From Fuerstiella sp. (GTDB lineage: Bacteria > Planctomycetota > Planctomycetia > Planctomycetales > Planctomycetaceae), in assembly GCA_022843805.1 (NCBI GenBank), contig JALHMY010000064.1, forward strand, positions 1-54,877: a stretch of DNA of 54,877 nucleotides, written 5' to 3'. Numbering within the stretch: position 1 is the stretch's first letter; each line of letters begins with the position of its first letter. Position numbers and translations under genes: made by a program. This document shows, in pieces, positions 34,224 through 43,957 of the stretch. The notes under the pieces were generated by a model. It saw only the letters and a list, made by a program, of their open reading frames with translations. It was not told the origin of the DNA and did not search any database.

Positions 34224-36641
34224 GTGGCTTCCAAAGATCTTCAGATTATGCGAACTCGGGCCGTAAGGATTGGCGAGCCCTCCGGGATGATGAATGGTGG
34301 AGGTGGCGGCATGAATGGCATGGAGCCAGGAATGTCTTCCAATTCCTCAGATTTGCTGTGGGGCGTCCTGCGACGCCAGTGGATCCTGTTGCTGTTTGCC
34401 GTGATCGTGAGCGGTGTTGTCGCGTTCTTTGTCGGAATGAACTTCAGCAGCCATACGGTGACGGCTCATATGACGTTGTCGGCTCAGGCGATGCCGATGT
34501 CCAGAGAAAATATCTATGTGTCGCCGAATCCGAACACGGCAGCGATTATTCTGAAATCCGGTGAAGTGCTGGCGCCGGTGATCGAGCGAAACACCGGGCT
34601 TCCTTCTCTGGGTGAATTGTCTCGGCAGCTGAAGGTGACTCCCAACGCCACAGCGGGAACAATAGCAGTCGATTTGGAATTGCAGCTGGGCGATGGGAAA
34701 ATCGAAGATCTGAAAAAGAAGGCGATCGCTGCACTGGACGATATCGGACAAAGATTTACGGAGGTGGTGAACAATCGCCGCAGTAAGACTTTGCAGAGCC
34801 ATGAAGACTTTGTCACTACTAACCTGAATGAAGCATCGCTCGCTCGCGATAAAGCGCGAAACGCCCTCGTGGACGCTCGGGATAAACAGTTGAAACAGGG
34901 TTCGGGGGAAACCCGAGCTTCAGCTGTGATCGAAAATGCTGTCACTCGCCGCCTGCAACTGGATGATCAGATCGAAGATGCTCAACGTAAAGGTGCACGC
35001 ATTCGACGGGATACCTCAATGCGTCTGGACGAGAGCCGTACAATTGTTTCCAGTGCATTGCTGGAGATTCTGAACAGTCGCCGTCGACAGCTGGAGAACT
35101 ATGGCCGAGGACTGACATCCGCTTCAAAGATCACGGTCGTCAAGGCAGAGATCCAGAAGCAGCTGACTCAGTTGGAAGCCGAACTGAACGCCTTAATTGC
35201 CACGCTCGCTCCGGCTGGTACGCCAGCAGCCGCCGATGGGACAACAGGGGCTGAGTCGCCCGCGGCACCCTCGGCTCTGGTGTCTGATCTTGTGGCTGCC
35301 ACTCCTGCTGGATCCCCTGCTGCGGCAACAGCCAGCCCCACTGCCGCCGATGCAGCGGTGTTCGCGACGGAATCGAGAGATCTGCTGGCGGCCTGGATTG
35401 AAAAATTCCAGACGGTTGGCCGTGAAACGCTCGGGGAATTGGACCCCGTCGCTGTAACGGCGATTGAACGAGCACAGGCGCAGCTGTCCGCTCTGATTGT
35501 TGAGATGCGACGTCTGGATCTTGATGCGTTTGAAAACGATGGTTTGCTGGCTTCTCTTGAAAAACGTAAAAGGCTGGCTGAAGACCTGGGAAAAGAAGGC
35601 GTGGAGAGTCAGTTTGATAGTTTGAGCAGCATCATGCAGTCCGAGTCGGAACTGCAGCAGAAAGAAGCCGCTTACGGAAGGCTTGCTCAGCTGCTGGATC
35701 AGATTAGACAGTTGCGAGGATGTACAATCGCCGAATATGTGGTCAGTTCCGATGCCGTGGTATATGACCTGTTTGACGTGAAATCCAATCGCAATAAGCT
35801 GTTTGCGTTTACCTTTCTGGGATGTGGACTTGTGTTGTCGATTCCATCATTCCTGATTGAGATGATGCGAATGCGGCCCACGCCGGTGAATGTGGTGAGC
35901 CGTCGCTGGAATCTGCCTGTCCTGGGAATTCAGTCATCCGGTCAGCCGACAAAAGCCGGTAAGAAAGAGCAGGCCGCGATGTCTCAGCATGAACTGCGAC
36001 TGATGGCTCTGCGAATTCAGCAAAGTCTCTTTCAGCCAACGGGTCGAGTTGTCCTGTTCAGCGGCCTGGATCACGAAGAATCGCCAATGACGCTGATTCG
36101 TTCTCTCGCCAAGTGTTTCTCGCAGCGAGAAGAATCGGTACTGATGATTCAGACGGTTCCCTGTCAGCTGGAGATGAGCAAACACGCATCGGGTGAGAAA
36201 AAGGGTCGTCCAGGGGTTGCCGAGTTTCTGGCGGGGGAAGTTCAGGAAGTTGACAGCATGATCCTGAACACCGGAATCGCGGGTATTGACTTCCTGCCGG
36301 GTGGATGCACTGTTACCGCTTCAGAAGCCATGGCTTCCAGTCGGCTGACAACACTGATCGATCAGTTCCGCGAGCGCTATTCGATGATCATGTTGTGCGG
36401 ACCTTCGACTCTTCATCCGGCGGACCTTCAGATGCTGGCAGCTCGTGCCGACGGGATCGTGTTCACCGTCAATAAGAAGAGTCTGACGACGGTCTATGGC
36501 GAAGAAGTGATCAGTGACCTGATTGAACTGGGAGCTCCAATTCTGGGATTTGCAGATCAGCCAGGAGCTGCCAGAAAAGCGTTTCCTGTCGAAAAGGATG
36601 CCGTGAAGGAAAAGAATGCCATGATTAGCGTCTCAGCCTGA
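34224..36641 (+). CDS. Wzc-like polysaccharide chain-length/co-polymerase protein with degenerate kinase domain
   Basis: Inner-membrane protein that controls exopolysaccharide polymerisation and export. The 805-residue chain has a Gly/Met-rich start (GMMNGGGGGMNGMEPGM), a first membrane segment (WILLLFAVIVSGVVAFFVG), a periplasmic coiled-coil region with an Ala/Pro-rich insert near 325-370, a second membrane segment (LFAFTFLGCGLVLSIPSFLI) and a cytoplasmic domain related to BY-kinases. In that domain the Walker A position reads FSGLDHEESPMTL, without GKS/T, and the Walker A' position reads VLMIQTVPCQ, without the usual Asp. No C-terminal tyrosine cluster is present. It is probably a non-catalytic scaffold. 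Start is GTG 34224; ATG 34248 is an alternative. Two sigma-54 promoter candidates lie upstream. Confidence 0.9.
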   Translation: MASKDLQIMRTRAVRIGEPSGMMNGGGGGMNGMEPGMSSNSSDLLWGVLRRQWILLLFAVIVSGVVAFFVGMNFSSHTVTAHMTLSAQAMPMSRENIYVSPNPNTAAIILKSGEVLAPVIERNTGLPSLGELSRQLKVTPNATAGTIAVDLELQLGDGKIEDLKKKAIAALDDIGQRFTEVVNNRRSKTLQSHEDFVTTNLNEASLARDKARNALVDARDKQLKQGSGETRASAVIENAVTRRLQLDDQIEDAQRKGARIRRDTSMRLDESRTIVSSALLEILNSRRRQLENYGRGLTSASKITVVKAEIQKQLTQLEAELNALIATLAPAGTPAAADGTTGAESPAAPSALVSDLVAATPAGSPAAATASPTAADAAVFATESRDLLAAWIEKFQTVGRETLGELDPVAVTAIERAQAQLSALIVEMRRLDLDAFENDGLLASLEKRKRLAEDLGKEGVESQFDSLSSIMQSESELQQKEAAYGRLAQLLDQIRQLRGCTIAEYVVSSDAVVYDLFDVKSNRNKLFAFTFLGCGLVLSIPSFLIEMMRMRPTPVNVVSRRWNLPVLGIQSSGQPTKAGKKEQAAMSQHELRLMALRIQQSLFQPTGRVVLFSGLDHEESPMTLIRSLAKCFSQREESVLMIQTVPCQLEMSKHASGEKKGRPGVAEFLAGEVQEVDSMILNTGIAGIDFLPGGCTVTASEAMASSRLTTLIDQFRERYSMIMLCGPSTLHPADLQMLAARADGIVFTVNKKSLTTVYGEEVISDLIELGAPILGFADQPGAARKAFPVEKDAVKEKNAMISVSA

Positions 36642-36669
36642 TTGCCGGTGCATCGGAGCAAAACACCCT

Positions 36670-36733
36670 GTTTAACCCGTGGCCGACAGGCCAGGCTTAT
36701 CAGGTTGCCTGGCCTGTCGGCCACGGGTTAAAC
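36670..36733. terminator. 27-bp perfect inverted repeat after the Wzc-like gene
   Basis: The arm starting GTTTAACCCGTGGCCGACAG at 36670-36696 pairs perfectly with 36707-36733 across a ten-base loop. It lies 28 bases after the stop codon. There is no T run, so it may stop transcription weakly, protect the mRNA 3' end, or be a repeat element; a related arm (TTTAACCCGTGGCCGAAAGG) occurs at 51897. Confidence 0.6.
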
Positions 36734-36766
36734 GTCCTCTAATGCGAGCGGCAAAATCATTGCCAT

Positions 36767-37106
36767 CGGGAGGGCGAGGCTCCCGCCGAGCCGAGCTTTT
36801 TACCGGGAGGGCGAGGCTCCCGCCGAGCCGATCTCGGCTCAGCAGGAGCTTCGCCCTCCCATCTGTGACTGCCTTACCTAATCGAAATGAACGTAGTTTA
36901 CCGAGAGGGCAACGCTCCCGCCGAGTTCTCCTTTTTCACGGGAGGGCGAGGCTCCTGCCGAGCCGAGTTGTTCTGTTTAACAGGCGGGCAATGCTCCCGC
37001 CGAGTTCTTCTTTTTCACGGGAGGGCGAGGCTCCCGCCGAGCCGATCTCGGTTCAGCAGGAGCTTCGCCCTCCCATCTGTGACTGCCTTCCCTAATCGAA
37101 ATGATC
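36767..37106. repeat. GGAG-type palindromic repeat cluster
   Basis: Forward arms of GGGAGGGCGAGGCTCCCGCC type occur at about 36768, 36804, 36940 and 37019, degenerate ones at 36903 and 36982, and inverted arms (AGCAGGAGCTTCGCCCTCCC) at 36841 and 37055. A larger unit, from the inverted arm through CTGTGACTGCC to TAATCGAAATGA, is present twice, about 212 bases apart. The family is the same as at 78-252. Confidence 0.85.
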
Positions 37107-37791
37107 GTCGCGACGATCTGACGCTGAAGAGGGTTAACATTTGTCAATTATTCTTAAGACGCTGCCCTGAAGGCTTGCCTCCTGTCAACGTGTAGGCGAA
37201 AATTTTAGAAGTGGTGTACGGGGTTTGGTGATCGGGGATGGCCTGAGATCGATATGTTAAAGACGGAACGTTCGGAACAATCGGTGTTTTTGCAACGATC
37301 CACCTGGGGGATTTGACGACCGAACTTTGCTGGACTCAGGTTTTCAGCTCCGTATTATCGGGGCAGCATTCCCCCAATCGTCGAAAGTTCAAAAGATCGG
37401 GCGTTTTTGGGCTATCCACAGGACTACTCCATCGATTGATGATTTAGAGTCTTCAGTCAGGATGAACCTGGTCGTCCCTGGGATGTACATTTTTGAGCAC
37501 AGCACGGTGAGATTGGATCACACAGATTTGATGACGGGTGAATTTGCTTTTCACCCTACTTTTGTGTCACAGGTTTATTGGATGAACCCGTGTTTTACAG
37601 GCATGATGTCTTCGGCACTGTCTGCGGTCCCGGTTTCGGGTGTTAGTGTTTGCGGACGCTGTAAGAAAATGGGATCGGTTTCGTTGCGACAGCCTGTCTG
37701 ATACAGAATCTCGGATTTTTGGTTTGAGTGCTGTCTGCGTGGTGCTCAGTTTGAATACCTGAATTTAGAACATGGATTGCATTTAAAGCCT
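37107..37791. other. Upstream region of the exosortase gene
   Basis: 685 bases that should include the exosortase promoter. An open frame at 37327-37701 (124 codons, TTG start) has no ribosome binding site or recognisable domain and I do not call it. I searched for a sigma-54 box with strict GG-N10-GC spacing and found none that is convincing. Confidence 0.5.
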
Positions 37792-40700
37792 ATGTCATCT
37801 TCCGGAAAACTCCTGAAACCCTCGTTGCATTTGATTATCGTAACAGTGCTCGGCGCAATGTGCTGGGCATACTGGCCAGGACTTGTAAACCTGTTCGAGG
37901 TCTGGAATTCGGATCCGGACTACAATCACGGGTTTTTGGTTGTGCCGATTTCTGCGTGGCTTCTCTGGCAGCGACGTGAAAAACTGGCCGAGATCACGAT
38001 TGCTCCTTCCTGGTGGGGACTGGCATTCGTTGCGCTGGCGGCAGTTGTTCGCTGGCTGGGTGCCGAGTTCTTCTTTGCCGAGTTTGATACCTGGTCTCTG
38101 CCATTGTGGGTCGCCGGAGCTGTATTGCTGTTTGGCGGCTGGCAGTTGTTGTGGTGGGCCTCCGGGGCGATTGCATTTTTGTGGTTTATGACGCCTCTTC
38201 CCGGGACTCTGACGCAGGCTCTCAGTTTACCGCTTCAAAAAATATCGGCCGTCATTTCCACATGGACCCTGCATTTGTGTGCTCAGCCTGCCGTGCGGCA
38301 GGGCACAACAATTATCATGGGTGAACACACTCTGGAAGTCGAGAGAGCGTGCAGCGGCCTGAGAATCTGTTATGGAATTCTGGCGCTCGCGGTTGCTTAT
38401 GTGGTCTTGCAGCGCCCCCGGCCTCTTCGAGCCGTTGTTTTGTTGCTGGCTGCCATACCTGTTGCGGTGATTGCCAACTCAGCTCGCGTCACCCTGACGG
38501 GCCTGTTGTTTCTTGTCGTTTCAGGTGAGCAGGCACATAAGTATGCTCACGACTTTTCAGGTCTGGTGATGTTGCCGATGGCGGTGGCGCTGTTGTGGCT
38601 GGTACACCGGATCATGGAAAGGGTTCTGGCTGCGTTTGAAGAATCTCCTGCTGCTGGCGGCATTCTGCTGTTCAAATGGGTTGTGCCAATGCTTGTGGTT
38701 GCTGCTGGACTTGTATTCTGGCAGCAGAAACAGGCCGATGCTGCAGTTGGCACACTGCTGACCATTGCAGAGAAGCACGAGAAGGCAGGAAAACAGTTCG
38801 TAGCGGAAAAGGATTACAGGAACGGAATCACAGAACTGCAACAGGCTGTGTTTTATCTTGATCGATACAGCCAGTTGCGCCCCGATGATGTGGCTGCAGC
38901 AAAGCGACTGGCTGAAGTTGCTGAATCGATGGCCTTCAATTCGTCCAGTCTGGTACGTGCGGCTCGCATGTATCAACGCGTCTGGTCAATGCAGGAGGAA
39001 GACCATGAACTGGGATTGAAGAAGGCGGCACTGTCCCTGGCGGGACAGGATTTTAATTCAGCGATTGCGGCGGCTGACAAGCTGCTGGGCGAGACTAATC
39101 TTAGCGATGAGCAGCAACTGAAGGCATATCAGATCAAGTTGCAGGCACAGATTGGTGATACACAGAAGCTGAACTCCAAAACAACGTGGGAGGAAGTCAC
39201 TGATACTCTGGAGTACGGAATCGAAGAGGGGCTCGATCCTGCTGTGAGTGCATATCAGCTGGCATTGATCTATCGGCAGCAGGCACTCGAATCCATTTCA
39301 ACAGCCAATCGTGCAGCAGAGGCTGAGAAGGTTCTGAACGAAATGGTGTCAAAGCGATCGGATGATCCACTTGTGTGGTTCTTCCGCTCGTCGTATCTGC
39401 AGCAATATCCCCCGAAGGCGGGATCTTCCGCAACTCCTTCCGGTGCTGCTGGTCAGACCGGTGATAACGGGGCGAATGCAGTGCCGGACGCCGACAGGGA
39501 TATGGATCAGGCGATTGCTCTTGCATCGAAGGATCCGCAGCCCGCGACCCATCCGATCTGGTTTGCTGCCGCGGAGCGTGCATTAAAAAACATGATGTCA
39601 GCAAAAAAGAATGTTGATACGGAAGGTGCAAAATCGTCGAGCGAACTTGCTGAGCAGTATTTCCGAAAGGCCATTGAAACCAATCCGGATCAGTTTCGCT
39701 CGTATCTTGGTCTGGTTCGTGTTTTGGTTGGTGGAGAGAGCCGGACGGAAGCATCAAAGACCGAAGTCACACTGGATCAGCGACAGGCGGCTGTGGCTGT
39801 TCTCAGGCAGGCGCTGCAGAAGGAGCAGTTGCAGGGACAGCTGATGCTGCGGACTGAAATGGTTTGGCATCAGTTGCAGTTGAACGACGAAGCAGAGGTT
39901 GCGGAAGCGAATGAGCAGTTAAGAGAGTTAAGAAGTGAGTTGCGTAACCTGTCTCCCGAAAGGCGTGCTCCGATTCAGCTCGACCTGGCGATTTTGGAGT
40001 CGCAGGTTTATGCGAAGAGTGGCAACTTTGAGAAAGCCTCCAAAACGCTGCATGACACGCTCAGGGCAGCGGATATGAAGGAAATTCGGAAAGGAAACGG
40101 ATACCTCAGCAGTGCATGGCTGATGCTGTCGGGGTACTACGAACGACAGGGTCTGCCGGAAAAAATGCAGGAGTGCGTTGCGGAGGCGCAGAAAGCGGAA
40201 CCCGGATCGATTCAGAATTCCATTTTCGATGCAAGAGTGGCCGAACAGGCTGGCAATTTGTCAGAGGCTGCGGACATGTATCAGGACCTGGCTGTTCGAA
40301 TGGGTAATCGGTCCGATATGTGGGTGGCCGCCGCGGCAAGTGAACTGAAGAATCAGGAATCTCGAAGTGCCGCGACCCGCGACTTTACCCAGTTTCGCAA
40401 AAACCTGGCGCAGGCGAAAGAACTTCAGGCTCCCCTGGACGAGATCGCTCCGATTGAATCAGAATACAGAGTCATGATCGGCGAGACGACGGAGGCTGTC
40501 AGGATACTGGAGGAGGCGGCAGATCGCCGTCCGGACTCAGCGGAACTCTGGCGTCGACTGGCACTTGTCCGACTTGCCAGTGGAGATGCGGCCGGATCTG
40601 AGGCAGCATTTTCCAAATATGGCCAGTTGTCCGGAAGTACAGTTCAGTCCGCCATCCTTCAGTCTCAGCTGTTTGCCGGAAAGGGTGACTTGCAGAATGC

Positions 40701-43146
40701 CAGAAAGGTTCTGCAGGATGGCATGGCCGGAACGAAGGATCTGAATGAACAGAAGCGACTGCTCGATCGGCTGATTCAGCTCGAACGTCTCAATAATCAG
40801 CCCCAGGCTGTCGGGAAGTTGCTGGAAGAATTCGCTCAGCAGCATCCGGAAGATGTTTCCGTGCAGCTGGAACTGGCCGAACACTACTGGATCACACGGC
40901 AGTTCGAAGCGATGGAACAGACGGAGCAGCGGATAAAGACGCTCGAGGGAGATAATGGCGTCCAGTGGAAGGAACTGCGTGCTCGTCGGCTGATTGAACT
41001 GGCTCGACGGGTTCAGGACGATAGCCAGCGAATGGAGATGCTGAAGGAAGCAAAAACACTGGCGGAATCGCTGAGTTCCTCAACAGTGAACGTTGCCAAT
41101 GTTCAAAGTGTGCTGGGCCGGCTTGCGATACAGGATCGTCAGTTTGCTCAGGCTGCCGTTCATTTTAAACAGGCATGGAAGGACGGAAACAAGTCCGTTC
41201 TGTCATCCATTGAACTGCTGTATGCACTGCAGGCGTCCGGAAATGCGACAGAAATGGAAAGCTATCTGGAGCAGATGCAGGGCCTTCTGCAGTTCTCGCC
41301 GGAAGTATTTGATATGGCGCTTGCGATCAAATCCAGAGTCACCATCGCCGATCATGATAAGTCTGTTGAAATTGCAAACAACTGGGTGAAATCTGTGGGC
41401 GATGCGGCCAGCTATCTTCGCCTTGCAAGGACTCTGCTGCTAAAACCCGAACGCCGTAACGTGAGTCGGCAGGACCACCTTCAGGAGATCGAAACGGCCT
41501 ATCGTCGGGCCATGGAACTGAACCCAAAAAATCCACAGGCATGGGGTGAATTGATTCGATTTCTGCACACGGATCGCAAAGATCGAGTCGCCATGCTGAA
41601 AGAGCTTCAGACTTTCGTTGCGAGCGGCGATATTCCGGAACTGGATCGAAATTTTGCCGCTGCTCAGTTGCTGACCGAATTGCAGGAACGGTCTTCTGCG
41701 AATCGTTTCTGGGAAGCCGCCATTTCACTGGTTATGCAGCGTGATGACAGGTTAGCGCAGATTCGCGTCCTCGGAGCTGCAGCCCCATTTTTCGCCTCAT
41801 TCGACTCAAAACGGGCTGCTGAAGTTTGTCGACAGATCAACAGGATCGATCCTGACAATCTGCCCGGGCAGCGTATGCTTGCGGCACTGCTGAGCGACAC
41901 CGATTCGGACGAGTCTCTTAAGGAAGCATCAACGCTGATACAGCCGTGGCTTGCCAGCAATCGCGAGCTGAACGATGTTGAAAAGCGAATTGTCGCCTCC
42001 GTATTGTATCGACGAAGTCAGCGGCTCGCTGCGGAGTTCAATAAAACAGATGATCTGGCGAGGGCCTCCAATCTGCTGAAGCAGCTGGGGAATAAATCAG
42101 AGTCTGACGGCATTCAGCAGGCTCTGATTGCGGCTGCGATGGGCGAGGAAAGTGCTGCCTATCGAGCACTCGATGAAGAATCTCGTCGTGCCAATGCAAG
42201 TCCGTCGACGGTTGTCGCCTTTATCGACTTCTGGCAGAAGCATTTTGAAAGCAGCAATAAATATTTCGATCGTGCTGAGCAAAGCTTCACCACACTTGAA
42301 AAGGCGCAGGCCACTGAGATCCTGTCACTTGAGTTGCGACTCAGACCAGAGGGCCTGACTGCTGAGAAGAAAGCGGAAATTGTTCGGCAGTTCCTGACAC
42401 GTATCTCAAAACTGCGATCTGCTCCCAGAGAGCAGGAAGTGTTGCTGCAGAAAACGTTTGGGCTGCTGGCGAGTAAAGGACTTCATGATCTGAGCCTTCA
42501 GATTTTGACGGATGAAACTCCTCCTCTGACAAAGGCTCGCAAACTGCAGGCCCTTCTGACGGTATCGATCAAATCACCGGGTCCCGACAATTTTGAAGCG
42601 TCACTGAAGGATCTGGCCGCCAAAGAACTGGATTCCATCAAAAGCCCTGACGCGGAGAGGGTGGCGGCAGACTTTTACTTTATGCGGGAGGCATGGCCGG
42701 AAGCGGAACGGTACTATCGTCAATGTCTGGAACGTGATCCCAATGATGTGGTTGTGGCCAACAATCTGTCCATTGTTGTTGTCGAATCCCGCGGCGAACT
42801 TGAAGAGGCAGATCGGCTGATCACGCAGGGACTCGCCCTGCTGGCAAAGAAGACCGATGCGCCAGCAGAGACCGCGTTCTTGCTGGACACGCAGTCTCAG
42901 TTGCTCCTGTACAGTGGAAAGGCCAAAGAAGCATTTGCGATTCTGAACCCATTGTCACAGTCTCCCACGGCTGATGCCTCTGTGTTCCTGCATCTTGCTG
43001 AGGCTCTTCGTCAGATGGGGCAGCCGGAAGAATCCAAACGAATGTTTACAATTTCCAAACAGCTGGGAATCGACCCAAAAGCCATGGCACCCATGGACCG
43101 CAAGATGTACGACGCGCTGGTCGCAGCCTTTGCAAACCAGGCGTGA
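37792..43146 (+). CDS. Exosortase fused to a very long TPR-like domain
   Basis: Membrane transpeptidase of the PEP-CTERM sorting system. The N-terminal third-kilobase encodes about eight membrane segments and all three catalytic residues: Cys187 in ERACSGLR, Arg232 in NSARVTLTG and His253 in KYAHDFSG. The last hydrophobic segment (VVPMLVVAAGLVFW) is followed by about 1,450 residues of helical TPR-like repeats, e.g. DYRNGITELQQAVFYLDRY and AERYYRQCLERDPNDVVVAN, likely outside the cytoplasm. At 1,784 residues it is several times the usual exosortase length. Planctomycete XrtU may be the closest class, but I cannot confirm this. Start: ATG 37792; TTG 37777 would add five residues. EpsI follows 139 bases later and the PEP-CTERM substrate is at 20662. 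Confidence 0.95.
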   Translation: MSSSGKLLKPSLHLIIVTVLGAMCWAYWPGLVNLFEVWNSDPDYNHGFLVVPISAWLLWQRREKLAEITIAPSWWGLAFVALAAVVRWLGAEFFFAEFDTWSLPLWVAGAVLLFGGWQLLWWASGAIAFLWFMTPLPGTLTQALSLPLQKISAVISTWTLHLCAQPAVRQGTTIIMGEHTLEVERACSGLRICYGILALAVAYVVLQRPRPLRAVVLLLAAIPVAVIANSARVTLTGLLFLVVSGEQAHKYAHDFSGLVMLPMAVALLWLVHRIMERVLAAFEESPAAGGILLFKWVVPMLVVAAGLVFWQQKQADAAVGTLLTIAEKHEKAGKQFVAEKDYRNGITELQQAVFYLDRYSQLRPDDVAAAKRLAEVAESMAFNSSSLVRAARMYQRVWSMQEEDHELGLKKAALSLAGQDFNSAIAAADKLLGETNLSDEQQLKAYQIKLQAQIGDTQKLNSKTTWEEVTDTLEYGIEEGLDPAVSAYQLALIYRQQALESISTANRAAEAEKVLNEMVSKRSDDPLVWFFRSSYLQQYPPKAGSSATPSGAAGQTGDNGANAVPDADRDMDQAIALASKDPQPATHPIWFAAAERALKNMMSAKKNVDTEGAKSSSELAEQYFRKAIETNPDQFRSYLGLVRVLVGGESRTEASKTEVTLDQRQAAVAVLRQALQKEQLQGQLMLRTEMVWHQLQLNDEAEVAEANEQLRELRSELRNLSPERRAPIQLDLAILESQVYAKSGNFEKASKTLHDTLRAADMKEIRKGNGYLSSAWLMLSGYYERQGLPEKMQECVAEAQKAEPGSIQNSIFDARVAEQAGNLSEAADMYQDLAVRMGNRSDMWVAAAASELKNQESRSAATRDFTQFRKNLAQAKELQAPLDEIAPIESEYRVMIGETTEAVRILEEAADRRPDSAELWRRLALVRLASGDAAGSEAAFSKYGQLSGSTVQSAILQSQLFAGKGDLQNARKVLQDGMAGTKDLNEQKRLLDRLIQLERLNNQPQAVGKLLEEFAQQHPEDVSVQLELAEHYWITRQFEAMEQTEQRIKTLEGDNGVQWKELRARRLIELARRVQDDSQRMEMLKEAKTLAESLSSSTVNVANVQSVLGRLAIQDRQFAQAAVHFKQAWKDGNKSVLSSIELLYALQASGNATEMESYLEQMQGLLQFSPEVFDMALAIKSRVTIADHDKSVEIANNWVKSVGDAASYLRLARTLLLKPERRNVSRQDHLQEIETAYRRAMELNPKNPQAWGELIRFLHTDRKDRVAMLKELQTFVASGDIPELDRNFAAAQLLTELQERSSANRFWEAAISLVMQRDDRLAQIRVLGAAAPFFASFDSKRAAEVCRQINRIDPDNLPGQRMLAALLSDTDSDESLKEASTLIQPWLASNRELNDVEKRIVASVLYRRSQRLAAEFNKTDDLARASNLLKQLGNKSESDGIQQALIAAAMGEESAAYRALDEESRRANASPSTVVAFIDFWQKHFESSNKYFDRAEQSFTTLEKAQATEILSLELRLRPEGLTAEKKAEIVRQFLTRISKLRSAPREQEVLLQKTFGLLASKGLHDLSLQILTDETPPLTKARKLQALLTVSIKSPGPDNFEASLKDLAAKELDSIKSPDAERVAADFYFMREAWPEAERYYRQCLERDPNDVVVANNLSIVVVESRGELEEADRLITQGLALLAKKTDAPAETAFLLDTQSQLLLYSGKAKEAFAILNPLSQSPTADASVFLHLAEALRQMGQPEESKRMFTISKQLGIDPKAMAPMDRKMYDALVAAFANQA

Positions 43147-43200
43147 GCCTGTCGGACGAACCTGTTGACAATACATGGTCATGTACTCCGCAGGAATCAT

Positions 43201-43262
43201 GACCATCAACAATTCAGACCATCAGCAATTCAGACCATCAGCAATTCAGACCATCAGCAATT
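43201..43262. repeat. 16-bp tandem repeat before epsI
   Basis: Three exact copies of AATTCAGACCATCAGC at 43211, 43227 and 43243, flanked by partial copies. They sit between the exosortase stop codon and the EpsI start, and would fall inside the coding frame if an upstream start were used. Confidence 0.88.
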
Positions 43263-43285
43263 TAGAATACGGGATAACTTGTCGA

Positions 43286-43957
43286 ATGATAATCAGATTG
43301 ATTGTGCTGCTGCTGTTGACGATCGGTTCCACCTTAATCCATGGCAAGATGACATATCGGTGGGGCGTTTCTGATGAGATGAAACAGTATGACGACCACG
43401 TCAAATCAATTCCGGCCCAGCTCGGAGCATGGAAACACGTAAGTGACGGCAAGGCCATGTCTGAAGGAGTTGTTTCGGAACTGGGAGTTACCGAATACGT
43501 CAGTCGCGTTTATACAAACGGAAAGGACTCGGTAACGCTGTTGCTGATGTCCGGAAAAACCGGGCGACTGATCCGACATACTCCTGACATCTGTTACGGT
43601 GCCTCTGGAAACGAGTTCCTGAAACAGCCGACTCAGGTGTCCCTGGATATTGACGGAAAGCAGCACGAATTTAAGGTGCTGCCCATTCGCCCCACATCAG
43701 AACTCAATGGTAACTTTGTGGTGGTCTACGGATTTGCACGGGACGGACAATTCCAGAGCCCGGATCGGCCCCGTCTGACTTTTCATGGCACAACCGCAAT
43801 TGAAAAAATTCAGGTTCTGTGTGAGCTCAAGTCTGATGGTGAGACTGAACAGGACAAAGAAAAACTGGGTCAGATTCCTGAATACGCAACATCGTTCATC
43901 GAAGAGATCTGCCGCTACATGCAGACTTCCGCCAGCGCCGGCGAATCGAAAAAATAG
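43286..43957 (+). CDS. EpsI-like exosortase-associated protein (DUF3485)
   Basis: Companion of exosortase; in many PEP-CTERM systems EpsI is a separate protein or the C-terminal part of exosortase, with a role in exopolysaccharide or sorting. The 223-residue chain has an N-terminal membrane anchor (MIIRLIVLLLLTIGSTLI) and an extracytoplasmic domain with the family motif RHTPDICYGASGNEF near residues 97-111. It then has FVVVYGF and a Trp-poor C-terminal helix. I chose ATG 43286 because the membrane segment follows at once; ATG 43199 (AGGA three bases upstream) would add 29 residues encoded by the tandem repeat. It is probably co-transcribed with the exosortase gene. Confidence 0.9.
   Translation: MIIRLIVLLLLTIGSTLIHGKMTYRWGVSDEMKQYDDHVKSIPAQLGAWKHVSDGKAMSEGVVSELGVTEYVSRVYTNGKDSVTLLLMSGKTGRLIRHTPDICYGASGNEFLKQPTQVSLDIDGKQHEFKVLPIRPTSELNGNFVVVYGFARDGQFQSPDRPRLTFHGTTAIEKIQVLCELKSDGETEQDKEKLGQIPEYATSFIEEICRYMQTSASAGESKK

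Noticed and set aside
37327..37701. 124-codon frame upstream of the exosortase gene
   Set aside because: TTG start, no ribosome binding site and no recognisable fold or signal peptide.
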